NCBI GenBank assembly: GCA_028386065.3
Contig: JAKUCV010001557.1
Location: forward strand, 144,136-208,135
Source: Turnera subulata
Lineage: Eukaryota > Streptophyta > Magnoliopsida > Malpighiales > Passifloraceae
Length of the DNA stretch: 64,000 nucleotides
Direction: 5' to 3'
The notes under the pieces were generated by a model. It saw only the letters and a program-made list of their open reading frames with translations, searched no databases and was not told where the DNA came from. Position numbers and translations under genes: made by a program. Position 1 is the stretch's first letter, and every line of letters begins with the position of its first letter. This document shows, piece by piece, positions 10,091 through 19,796 of this stretch.

Positions 10091-12099
10091 AAACCAAAAC
10101 CGAGTGTCCAAGCCTTTATCCCGACCCTTTATTAATAATAACTTAAATAAAACATAATTCAAATAAATCAAAAATTAAGTACGGTGGGCCTTCACGAGCG
10201 TTTAGCCCAAATAATTATAAGGTAAAAGCTAAAATTAAATAAATAGAAGGGAAAGATTGAAAATTAAATATCATGGGCCTTTTATAATATTAGCCCAGAT
10301 AAAACTGAGGAAATAAATATAATGGGCCTTTTTAATAGCCCAGATGGAAAATAAAATTAAGAATTAAATAGTTAAAAGTAAAACATGAAATAAAATCATA
10401 AGTTAGTATTTAATTAATTAAATTAAAGCCAACACCACTTGTGGTGTAGTGGCATCTCTCTTGGTGTTTCATCCAGAGAGGTTCTGGGTTCAATCCCATT
10501 GGTGGGATTGTAGGTGGTTTGGGGTAGGATGGGGATTATGGGTAGTTATTAGGATTTCGATGTACCAAAAAAAGATTAATTAAATTAAATCATCCGTTTA
10601 ATTAAAACCGTTCTAAAAGTACGGGTCCGTTAATATAGTTTGGGTTTGTTAACATGTCCAAACGGTCCGCGAATGATTCGTGAATAAGTCCAAAAGGTCC
10701 AAGGGTTTACCCAATTGTCCATTCCCGGGTTCGCCGAAAAATTCGTGGGACATCGGAAACTCGCCGGATTCTGGCCAAAGTACTTTTCACAGCAATCGTC
10801 AACACACCCAACGTCCTCTATTACTGTTCATCATCCAACAAGACACGCAGACCACCGTGTAGAACCACCACCGAACCTATCAACAACACCATCACCATAC
10901 CCACGGCCACCCACCGCAACCAGAACACCACCACACCACCACGTCCAACACCAAAAACACCATAACCCACAACCACAGAACCATCATCAACGACATCACA
11001 GACAAATTCACAACACAAAACAAATCAATTGAAAACCAATCAGCCCTGTCCCTAAGCAAAGGAGAAGACAACAGAGGAATGCGATTAGAGGCTCACCCAA
11101 GCTCACGACGTTGAGTGACAGATCGGAGGCGGAGACAGCCACGAAAGTGGTGCGAGTTGCAGAAGGGAGAGAAGAGATTGGGTGGTGCAAGAACAGGAAA
11201 GGGAGCAAAGGCGACCTGGACGGCGATGTGGCTTCTCTGCTCGGTAGAGACTTCGACGGCAGCGACGGTGTGAGGCGGCGTGTCACGAGTAGAGGTAGAT
11301 GAGGGAGGAGAAATAAGGGCGAGGAGGAGGAAGGCAGAAGGGGAGAGAGAGCGTTGGAAGAGGCAGCACGAGGAGGAGGGGGAAAAGACGGCGAAGGAGA
11401 TGGGAGGGAGGTGGACGACGGTGGATTCAGGGGAAGGCGAGGGAAAGGAGAGGCAGGGGAGAGGCGGAAGAGAAAATGGAAGGAGGGTTCGATTGGGCAT
11501 GCTTGCTCGGGGAGAGAGGCTGGTGAAGAAATAGTAGGGGAAGGAGGAAGTGGACGAAGGGAAAAAAGAAAGTGGGAGGATGGGGGAGGAAGAAAATAAT
11601 GGAGAGTTGTCAGGAATGGAAGGGGAAAAGACTGGGGAAAAGAAAAAGAAAAAGAAAGAAAAGAAAATGAAAAGAAAGAAAAAAAGGAAAGTAGGAAAGT
11701 AGGAAAGTAGGAAAGCAGGAGGAAAAGGACAAGGAGAGTTGGCCCGAAAGCGTGGCTCGGGTGTCGGAAAAATTATTGGTCCGTAGATGGACCAAAATAT
11801 CCTCCAGTCAAATTTTAATCCGTTAGAAGCATAAGGGCATTTTTGTCTTTTCAAAATTCCATCCCGCATCAAGAATACAACTTAGGCTCGGAAAATCCGA
11901 ATTAATAACCACAAGATACATTTGAAAGTATCGGTGGCTGTCGGGTTTGGGTTCCGAGGTTCAATTACTCCCGGTAAAACTCTTGAAATTTACTCGGAGT
12001 GGTAGAATTCTCGATTAACAGCGATAAAAATTTTATTTACCACTGTAAGAGTTAAAACAACTTGGTAAAATCACGAAAATTTTATCCGGGCTCATTACA
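10091..12099 (-). mobile_element. gypsy-type LTR remnant, GC-rich
   Basis: The right end gives, on the minus strand, TGTAATGAGCCCGGATAAAA, a typical start of plant gypsy LTRs. The body has the same architecture as the 3.2-kb LTRs at 26100 and 30734: a long GC-rich, strongly strand-biased segment (10700-11730) and a section with repeated GGGCC.../...GCCC words (10180-10345). The left limit is uncertain and no TSD was found. Long open frames here are low-complexity and not credible genes. A SINE is inserted at 10428. Confidence 0.55.
10428..10574 (+). mobile_element. tRNA-derived SINE
   Basis: A 147-bp unit with a pol III A-box-like TGGTGTAGTGG and B-box GGTTCAATCCC at correct spacing, ending in TGTACC plus a short A-run. 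It is flanked by a perfect 15-bp duplication ATTAATTAAATTAAA (10413-10427 and 10575-10589). The duplication length and A-rich tail fit LINE-mediated insertion. The 3' end resembles plant SINE ends, but I did not match it to a named family. Confidence 0.88.
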
Positions 12100-13075
12100 G
12101 GGAACATACGAGTCCATTTTGCCACGGAAAACAATAGGAGTGCAATGAATGCGTATATTTTTTTAATTACTGTAAGAAAGTGTATTTAATAATTGAATAT
12201 ATTAAATATATATAAAGTAGGTAGACTATTTACAAGACCATTCTAGCAGGTTCTATGGAACCTCGCATCTTCTTTTATGTATATTTTACTTGTTAGGTTC
12301 AGAAATCGATGCTAACTATAAATGTATATGTTAAATTTGGATAATTTATTTGTATCATTTATGAATTATATCCTTACATTGTATAGAATTTTAATCTTAC
12401 ATTTTCTGTATACATGCGATGGAACCTAAATCCACTTACTGAATTTACAAACCTACTTACCAATACGCATATTTTTATCATAATTTTATAACTCTATTAT
12501 AAATTATCAATTAAATTTGTACAATGCGTCCAAACTATTTAGAAAACGTATTTAATAGGTTTGAAATCCGGAATGAATAATAAATATAGGCATCTCAATA
12601 TATAGAATTTTATTTACTACGTTCAAAAATGAAACTAACTATAAATGTATATATTAAATTTATACAATGCCTGAACTATTTTCGAGACTTACTTATAGGC
12701 TCAAAAGCCAAAATCAATAATAAATATATACGGCTTAATGCATACAATTTTATCCTCGCATTGTCTTTATACAATTGAATTCAAGGTGTACTTATTAATT
12801 TTATAAATATATTTGTCAATACGTATATTTTTCAAAATTGCGTTAATAATCAAAACTAACTAAAATTGTATATATTAATTTTGTACCCTGTGGTTGGACT
12901 ATTTACGAAAGTTACTTATACTGTTTAAAAATCTAAATTTATAATGATTATATATAACCCAGTGCATAGCTTATGTATAATTTATTTATTAGGGTTAGAA
13001 ATTGAAACTAATTAAAAAAAATTCAAAAACTCATGAGAAATGCTTGCCCTTGTGAAGACAGGGGTGGAGTACTAG
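12100..13075 (+). mobile_element. AT-rich Helitron-like element (3' end supported)
   Basis: The 3' end has a short imperfect hairpin (CCCTTGTGAAGACAGGGG) followed by GTGGAGTACTAG|T. This matches plant Helitron ends, where a GC hairpin precedes CTAG or CTRR and insertion is before T. The body is AT-rich with degenerate repeated blocks: 'aactataaatgtatat' occurs near 12314 and 12635, with weaker forms near 12505 and 12858. No Rep/helicase gene. The 5' end (TC) was not located, so the start is only the edge of the preceding LTR. Confidence 0.5.
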
Positions 13076-13104
13076 TTTATATAATGAATCAAAAAGGAAA
13101 GATA

Positions 13105-13600
13105 TGCTATAAAATGGGAGATGAGGTTTACTCTTGATGGAGTAATACAAGCTTGATTAAGGTGATAATACAACATAGATGAAATAATACAACTTTGGTA
13201 GTAATAATACACTTTTGATAATAATATGAAAAAGGATAATAATAAATTTAGATAGAGAGAGATTGGAAGAGAGGTGTATGGAATGAGAATGGAATGAAGT
13301 TTATGGTGGGTTATAAGTATATAAATGTGAAGGAATGAAAGGGTATATATAGTTGGAAATAGGAGGATAAAAACAAATAAAAATGATTAATTTAAAAGGA
13401 TAAAATCAAAGGGATGTTAGGTAGAGGAAGATGATATTAGGGTTAGGACAAATGGAATTATGGAGGGTAATTAGCCAAAGAGATGATTCCAAGTAAGAAT
13501 TTGGTTTAAGGGTAAAATATTTATCCGGGGTAAATTCGAATACGATAAAAATAAATTTTACTGGATGGTAACAATGACATTCACATAATTATTTACAACA
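13105..13600 (-). repeat. 3' LTR of copia copy 1
   Basis: Begins TGCTATAAAATGGGAG and ends TTATTTACAACA. It is closely similar to the LTR at 19058 and to the one at 39583. The adjoining CTCCCCCTTG is the polypurine tract on the minus strand. Confidence 0.88.
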
Positions 13601-13737
13601 CTCCCCCTTGAATGTCATTGCACCTTAGGTAGAATACGCTTGAGAAGAACTGTCTCGTTAAAAATCTTACCAAGAAAAACCCACTGGGACAAAAACTTGG
13701 TGAAGGGAAAAAGAGTACAGTGCGTATTCTACTCCCC

Positions 13738-14075
13738 CTAATTTTGGCATCCCTTGATATCTCGAATCCTCCATAAACCAATCCCCTTCATCCATTCTTC
13801 AAAAGTTATAGTAGGAACTGATTTTGTAAATAAATCTGCCAGATGTCACTTGAATGATTCTTTGATGTATCCTCCCTTCAATTGGGCAACGCAGTTAGCA
13901 TCATATGCATAAATCGTCGCTGGAACATCTTCCTCGCTAACTAATCCATATGAATCTTGACTATGCTGCATCATCGATCTTAGCCAAACACATTCCCGGC
14001 TAACTTCGTGTATGAACATAATTTCTCCATTATTTGAAGCAGCAATGACACTTTGTTTTCTGGTCGCCATGATAC
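13738..14075 (-). pseudogene. copia RNase H C-terminal fragment
   Basis: The minus frame has AASNNGEIMFIHEVSRECVWLRSM and NCVAQLKGGYIK, the conserved end of copia RNase H, with D/E-region residues typical of the fold. After a deletion it resumes with an LADLFTKSVP-like end and stops at 13738. In its family this enzyme degrades the RNA strand during cDNA synthesis. The deleted segment and a frame break make it non-functional. Confidence 0.75.
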
Positions 14076-14249
14076 TTCATGTATCTGCCTATGCTTTATA
14101 TGGATCAAATAAATGACTTGCATCTGCAAAATAAATTTTATTCTCCCTAGACTCACAAGGTTAAAATAATTTTATGTTATATCTTGCTAATAAGTTTATC
14201 GCAAAAGCTTCAGGCTTTATGTTACTAGCAAGATAAATCGCACTACGAT

Positions 14250-14960
14250 ATGGTACTTCAGGACCAATCTAATCTTTGCGAGAATTTTCATGTCAAACTC
14301 TTTCACTAAAACATAGCACAGAATTGGAAACTTATTCAGGAGTTCCAATAGTATTTAAATCACAAATAATGAAAAATTCACATATAGATCTAAATCATCA
14401 ACATAAGTAACAATAATGATAAATTTCCACATATACTGATTAAATAAAATACATAGAGCATATATGCAAGAATAATTATACTACACATATCCAAATTGGT
14501 TCAAACCATTTAAAGATCAATTTAGTTTAATTTTGCATATTCCCTGGAATTAGTTGCTTCAGGCAACTTGAATCCTTCAGGGATTCCCATGTATATATCA
14601 TGACTTATAGATCCATATAAATAGGCTGTAACAGCATCTATTAGACGCATTTCTAGTTTTTTCATGTATTGCCAGACTTATCAAATACCGAAAAGTAATT
14701 GCATCCACCACAGGGAAGTATGTCTCCTCATAATCACTACCAGGTCATTGGGTAAAACATTGTGCGGCAAGTCGTGCTTTTATGTCTCACTATTAAATTT
14801 TCTTTTCGCACAGATACCCATTTATAATCGACCGATTTTACACCATCAGGTGTACGGACTACAGGTCCGAAAAACTTCTCGCTTCACAAGCGAGTCCAAC
14901 ACAGCCTTAATTGCGTCTCTCCAAATTGGCTAATCATTTCTGCGCCTACACTTATCAATA
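14250..14960 (-). pseudogene. copia reverse transcriptase fragments
   Basis: The minus strand encodes broken pieces of the copia RT N-terminus, with WRDAIKAVLDSLVKREVF and then VDYKWVSVRK. These correspond to the WxxAIxxEL...GxKWVFxxK region. Several stops and frame changes intervene, and no YVDD catalytic motif could be read. The better-preserved counterpart is in copia copy 2 (40776-41736). Confidence 0.65.
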
Positions 14961-15879
14961 GTTGTAGGTTCATGATCCTCATTTTTTTCCCATAATATTT
15001 AGCGCTATATTATGTGCAAACATTCCGTCGACGGTTATTTCACGTCGGTTCCATCTTGTTCTTGACACAGTATAATTGATCTGATCGATATCTCACCATT
15101 TTTATTTATTTGAGGTACCGGAGTTACTTCTGGAACTTTATCAATTGTGTCAGGAACCTCTTCTGGAGGATTTTCTTCTTTCTGAGGATTTTTAATTTAA
15201 ACCTCTACTAGAGGTCTTATTTTCTAGTTGGGACCATCATGTATCTTTGTTCCTTTTTTTATCAAGAATTTTTTTTATCTTTGGAACTGAGTGATATTCC
15301 ACGCTTCTGGCGTACTGTAGATTCATTTTTAATTGTTCTTCAGGAACATCTATTCGAACAGGAGCATTTACAGCTGGTATATAAGGTTTGGTTACTCTAT
15401 TTAAATCAATAAATATGTCTGGCAATTGATTTACTAAAATTTTAAAAATGAATCTTCTTTGAACTTCAGGTTTATACTAATTTGTTCGAGGATCAAAACT
15501 AAATATTGATATAGCAATTCAATAATCTCTTGATCCAGCTGCTTACTGTAAATGAATCTCCAGTTGATGGCTTCAACTATTTTATAATTGATGGAGATTC
15601 ACATCCAACTTATATTTCCAATCTTCTTTGAACACCCACTTTAGTTCCCTGTGGTGGAGCAATTGGTGCATAAACAAAGGTCCGAAGATGGGGGATATTA
15701 AGTTCGTGACCATGAACCAATTGAATGGGGAGATCTTATGATAACTTGTTGGCCTGATGCGCACAAGTGTTGCTGCTTATAAAATAGCATGTTTCCAAAC
15801 AGTAGTTTCTCATTAGCAATGGTCTTGCAATCAATTGGAAATATTCAATAAATGATTCATCCAGATCGTTATGGATATG

Positions 15880-16335
15880 AACATAAGCTACAGGATGTTC
15901 AACCATTATTCCCAATGATATACATTAACCATTGAAGGAATACACTAGTATTATCAAGATATATAGTCGTAAAATAATTAGGGATGTGTACCGCAATTGG
16001 CTTAATAAAATAAGCGCGCAAAATTCCAAATTACGTCTAATAAGCACACAATAGACCATCTAGTCGATGCATCGATTAAAACCATAAAATTACCTAGATG
16101 GTCAACATGGCGGATTTATTAGTCCGCGTACATGTCCCTGAATTATTTCCAAACTTGTTGGTGATTCTAAGCCAACCTCATCAAAGGAAGGCTGAATAAT
16201 TTATTTTTCTGTGCAGCAAGCAAACACATGGAAATTCATTGATTGTAAAAACTTCTGGTTTTTCAATGAATGACCAAATAAATTTTCAATAACTCTACGC
16301 ATCATTATTGATCCGGGATGGCCCAACCGGTCATG
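15880..16335 (-). pseudogene. copia GAG-pre-integrase and integrase start
   Basis: The minus frame reads GHPGSIMMRRVIENLFGHSL, the HxxxGH pre-integrase zinc-binding region of copia. It continues into the start of the integrase core (IDASTRWS, from the family's D-x-x-T/S-R-(Y/F)-x-W motif). Stops and frameshifts follow and no complete DDE core remains. Confidence 0.7.
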
Positions 16336-16679
16336 CCAAACAAGAAATCCATGAACCATCTTCGAGTTGGTGCCAGCTTCAGGCTGTGCAAACTATGTAC
16401 TTTAATAATTTAAGAAAAATTATTTTCCAGCTTCAGACTGCTTTGTGCCAGCTTCGGGCTGGATATGATAACTTTTACCGACTTAGATTTTGTATAGTAC
16501 AATCTAAAGGATGTTGCAGGTAATCTTTCCATAAATTGTTTGTTACCTGCAGCAGTAGTTTTTATAATGTAGAGATATTCAAACATCTATTTCACTTATT
16601 TTCTAAACGTAATATCCGTTTGAATATTGATAAATTCATTTGAGACTTGAATAAAATATCATTTTATTATTGTAAGTAG

Positions 16680-16860
16680 AAAAATTTTTGCTCTTCAAGA
16701 GTATGATAAAATTCATGCTCTTCCAGAGCATAAACATTTGCTCACCTGGAGCATATTAATCTATAATAAAACTTGTGCTTTTCTGGAGCATAAATATATG
16801 CTCTTCTAGAGCATAATGAAACTTGTGCTCTTCCAGAGCATATTAATCTTCTTCTCATTC
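16680..16860 (-). repeat. hairpin-forming peptide-coding repeats, copia copy 1
   Basis: About seven copies of a GCTCTTCCAGAGC-like imperfect palindrome. Read on the minus strand in one frame, the better copies encode a degenerate repeat resembling YALEEQKFY, so the hairpins may reflect a repeated peptide in the linker between gag and integrase. A parallel block is at 43310-43480 in copy 2. The frame here is broken. Confidence 0.75.
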
Positions 16861-17224
16861 ACCCTTTTTTTTTTGAGATTGTGCTATCATATGCTACTTA
16901 CAAATAATTTCCATTTATTAAATACGAAATGCGCTATTGCATTGTCTCCAGGACAAATGCCAAAGTCATTATTATAGAAATTATAGTTTCATGTTCACAT
17001 TAAAAAAATTTAACGGTTATAACATACTATAAAATAAATATAAGTAAAAATAAAATATAAAATAAATAAAATGAAATAGAATATAACACATAATAACATG
17101 ATAAAACGGAACATAAAATAAATTCAATTTTGCACTTATATCTTAAAATATATATCCGCTTGCACCTTCAGGGTAAGCAAGATAAATAAAAATATCCAGA
17201 AATAAATCTATCTGAAAGTTATTA

Positions 17225-18064
17225 TGTGACACCCGGGGTCTATGGGGGCGGGAAGTGTACACCGATGTCGGGATGAGCATGGACAAGGAGCGGCTTCTAG
17301 ACGGAGGGGCACACGAATGAACCGAATCCACACCGGAATAGGAGAGATCCTGAGACTGTATAGGGATGGGGCTGCACAGTTGGGGCGATTTCATAATTAT
17401 ACGGGTATGGGACTGTATAATTAAGAATAGCTCAAATGAAGTGAATTCGAGGTTGTACAGGTATGGGACTGCACAATCAAGAGAATAGCTTAAATGGTTT
17501 GATGGGTACAAATTATATCAACAAGGTGCACCTACCTTTTCGGCGCTCATTCCAGAAGAACTCCAAAGTTAAACGTGCTTGACTTGGAGCAATTCTAATA
17601 TGGGTGACCTCCTGGGAAGTTTTCCCAGGAAACATGCGAGTGAGGACAAAGCATGTTGGAAAGGTCCCGTGTTGGTTTGTAGTGACAGTCGACAAGCCGG
17701 GATGTTACAGTTGCTAGCGGAGCTCCAAAACTCCCCTAGTACGGTGCAGGGTTTGGGGACAAACCTAGCGGAAGCTGGTGGGCCTGTGACACCCGGGGTC
17801 TATGAGGGCGGGAAGTGTACGCCGGTGCCGGGATGAGCATGGACAAAGAGCGGCTTCTGGCAGGCTTCTAGACGGAGGGGCACACGAATGAACCGAATCC
17901 ACACCGGAATAGGAGAGATCCTGAGACTGTGTAGGGATGGGGCTGCACAGTTGGGGCGATTTCGTAATTATACAGGTATAGGACTGTATAATTAAAAATA
18001 GCTCAAATGAAGTGATTTCGAAGTTGTACAGGTATGGGACTGCACAATCAAGAGAATAGCTTAA
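17225..18064 (+). mobile_element. Cassandra-like TRIM carrying a 5S rRNA segment
   Basis: First LTR 17225-17709 starts TGTGACACCCGGGGTC and ends GGGATGTTACA. A 75-bp internal region (17710-17784) begins GTTGCTAGCGGAGC, a primer-site-like sequence, and ends in AAGCTGGTGGGCC, a weak purine tract. The second LTR starts at 17785 with the same TGTGACACCCGGGGTC but stops near 18064, so it is truncated before the 5S segment. Terminal-repeat retrotransposons in miniature with 5S rRNA in the LTR are known as Cassandra. No coding region. Inserted in copia copy 1; no clean TSD because of the truncation. Confidence 0.8.
17504..17640 (+). rRNA. 5S rRNA-derived segment inside the TRIM LTR
   Basis: GGGTACAAATTATATCAACA aligns loosely to the 5S 5' part. 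The 3' part is strong: AGAACTCCAAAGTTAAACGT, then GTGCTTGACTTGGAGCAAT, then ATGGGTGACCTCCTGGGAAG. These cover the A-box, intermediate element and C-box of the 5S internal promoter; the C-box is exact. The sequence is too diverged for a working ribosomal 5S gene. It may still bind TFIIIA and pol III. Confidence 0.85.
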
Positions 18065-18344
18065 TATTAGATTTGTCATCATTTTGAACAAAGTTAGTCT
18101 CAATAATATTAGATTTGTCCTTCGGGGACATTTAGTAAAATTCTACCAAATGGCTTGCTATACGACATGTTGACCAATGGCCTATTCAAATGGCCAAACC
18201 AAAATTATGATTATATGGTAACATTCACTTCGGGGAATGGAGCAGAGCCAATTAGATGGGATTCATGATTTTTTTAATAATAACTCATCATTTTGTTCAC
18301 CCACAAAGAGGCATGAAATTAAATCCAAAAAATTTTGTGAAGCC

Positions 18345-18665
18345 TACTTCATGATATTGATATTGCAGGAGCACATTTGATGTAGATTTTATTTTCTAGA
18401 ATGACCATCTTCTGGTAGTCATACCTTTCCTTTAAATTCTTCCAAAGATCTACAGGATCTTTGACAATAATATATTCAATCTTTATACTATCATGAAGAT
18501 GGTGGCGAAGAAAAATTATAACTTTCACCTTCTTTAAACTAGATGCTTTGTTTTTTTCTTTTATGGTATCTCCCAGACCATTAGCTTCTAAATGCATTTC
18601 AGCATCTAATGCCCATGACAAATTTCTTCTGAAAATGTTAAGGGCTTCGAATTCAAGTTAACAGT
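18345..18665 (-). pseudogene. copia gag fragment (UBN2-like), copy 1
   Basis: The minus frame reads FRRNLSWALDAEMHLEANGL and ends KERYDYQKMVILENKIYI, the conserved gag core of this copia lineage (NxLxWxxDxxxHLxxxGLxxTI). In the family it forms the particle shell. It is followed by stops and the particle-forming part is incomplete. The same segment is at 55139-55339 in copy 2. Confidence 0.75.
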
Positions 18666-18724
18666 AATAATAACAAAAGATATAAAACAAATATAAAGAG
18701 TGGTAAAATAATAATAATATGGAA

Positions 18725-18960
18725 TATATAATAAATATACGCATACTCGATAAATCTTTCAGCAATATTAATAGAATACCAATACATATATACGCTTACT
18801 CGATAAATCTTTCAGCAATATTAATAGCATAATAAAAAACATACAATATATACGCTTACTCGATAAATCTTTCAGCAATATTAATAGCATAATAATAAAG
18901 AATATATAATATATATACGCTTACTCGATAAATCTTTCAGTAATAATAATAACATAACAA
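18725..18960. repeat. minisatellite in copia leader, about 4 units
   Basis: Units of 53-65 bp built around CGCTTACTCGATAAATCTTT begin near 18740, 18793, 18853 and 18918. They lie in the untranslated leader between gag and the 5' LTR. The counterpart in copy 2 has five 65-bp units (55398-55720). Confidence 0.88.
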
Positions 18961-19057
18961 TAAAGAATATATAACATATATAGAAAAGAAGAAAGTAGTA
19001 ATAAAAAAAGTTTTAAAAATAAATACCTTAGTAGGGTAGAGATTCGTGCTGATAACG

Positions 19058-19561
19058 TGTTATAAAATGGGGGATGAGATTCACTCTTGATGGAGTAATA
19101 CAAGCTTGATTAAGGTGATACTACAACCTTGATGGAATAATACAACTTCGGTAGTAATAATACACTTTTGATAATAATATGAAAAACGATAATAATAAAC
19201 TTAGATGGAGGGAAATTGGAAGAGAGGTGTATAAAATGAGAAGGGGATGAAGTTTATGGTGGGTTATAACTTATAACTGTTTGAATGTGAAGGAATAAAA
19301 GGGTATTTATAGTTACAAATGAGAGGATAAAAACAAATAAATATAATTAATTTAAAAGGATAAAATCAAAGAGATGTTATGTAAAGGAAGAAGATATTAG
19401 GATTAAGACAAATGGAATTATAGAGGGTAATTAGCCAAAGAGATAATTCCAAGTAAGAATTTGATGTAGGGGTAAAATATTTATCCGGGGTAAATTCGGA
19501 TACGGTAAAAATGAATTTTACTGGATGGTAACAATGACATTCACATAATTTATTTACAACA
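19058..19561 (-). repeat. 5' LTR of copia copy 1
   Basis: Starts TGTTATAAAATGGGGG and ends TTTACAACA. On the minus strand it is followed by TTATCAGCACGAATC, a primer-binding-site-like sequence. 504 bp. Confidence 0.88.
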
Positions 19562-19796
19562 GGATACTAATATATCCTTTTTAAGACTAGAGCCAAAAGC
19601 ACTTCAGCTTTTCATATAATGACACGTACAACTCTCACAAATTGCCATGCTTACTAATAAAAGCGTAAGAAATAAATTATATCTCGAGGAAGAGGAAAAG
19701 TTCAGCATTAAAATGCACACAGGTTAAGGACTTAAGGTCACTGTCAATCAAGAAAAGATTATATATAGTTCATTTAAGCAAAATTTTCAAGACTAC
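19562..19796 (-). other. 3' flank / probable 3' UTR of URED
   Basis: Sequence between the URED stop codon and the copia 5' LTR. No other gene. A poly(A) site was not located; transcripts might end in the copia LTR. Confidence 0.5.

Larger units (their letters stand above)
13105..19561 (-). mobile_element. degenerate Ty1/copia element, copy 1
   Basis: LTRs 13105-13600 and 19058-19561 (about 500 bp, both ending TTTACAACA on the plus strand) enclose copia relics in minus order: gag, peptide-repeat linker, integrase start, RT, RNase H. Flanking 5-mers are AGATA (13100-13104) and GGATA (19562-19566), a TSD with one mismatch. A purine tract (complement of CTCCCCCTT) adjoins the left LTR, confirming orientation. 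It sits about 235 bp beyond the URED stop codon. A TRIM is inserted at about 17225. Confidence 0.88.

Noticed and set aside
10428..10574. tRNA gene
   Set aside because: A and B boxes are present, but no cloverleaf with an anticodon stem could be formed, and the A-run and long target duplication show a SINE.
11093..11872. 259-codon minus-strand open frame
   Set aside because: Composition is Ser/Pro/Phe low-complexity from a purine-rich strand of an LTR-like region; no domain and heavy overlap with open frames on the other strand.
17504..17640. Functional 5S rRNA gene
   Set aside because: The 5' half is too diverged and it lies within an LTR with a 75-bp internal domain; no tandem 5S units nearby.
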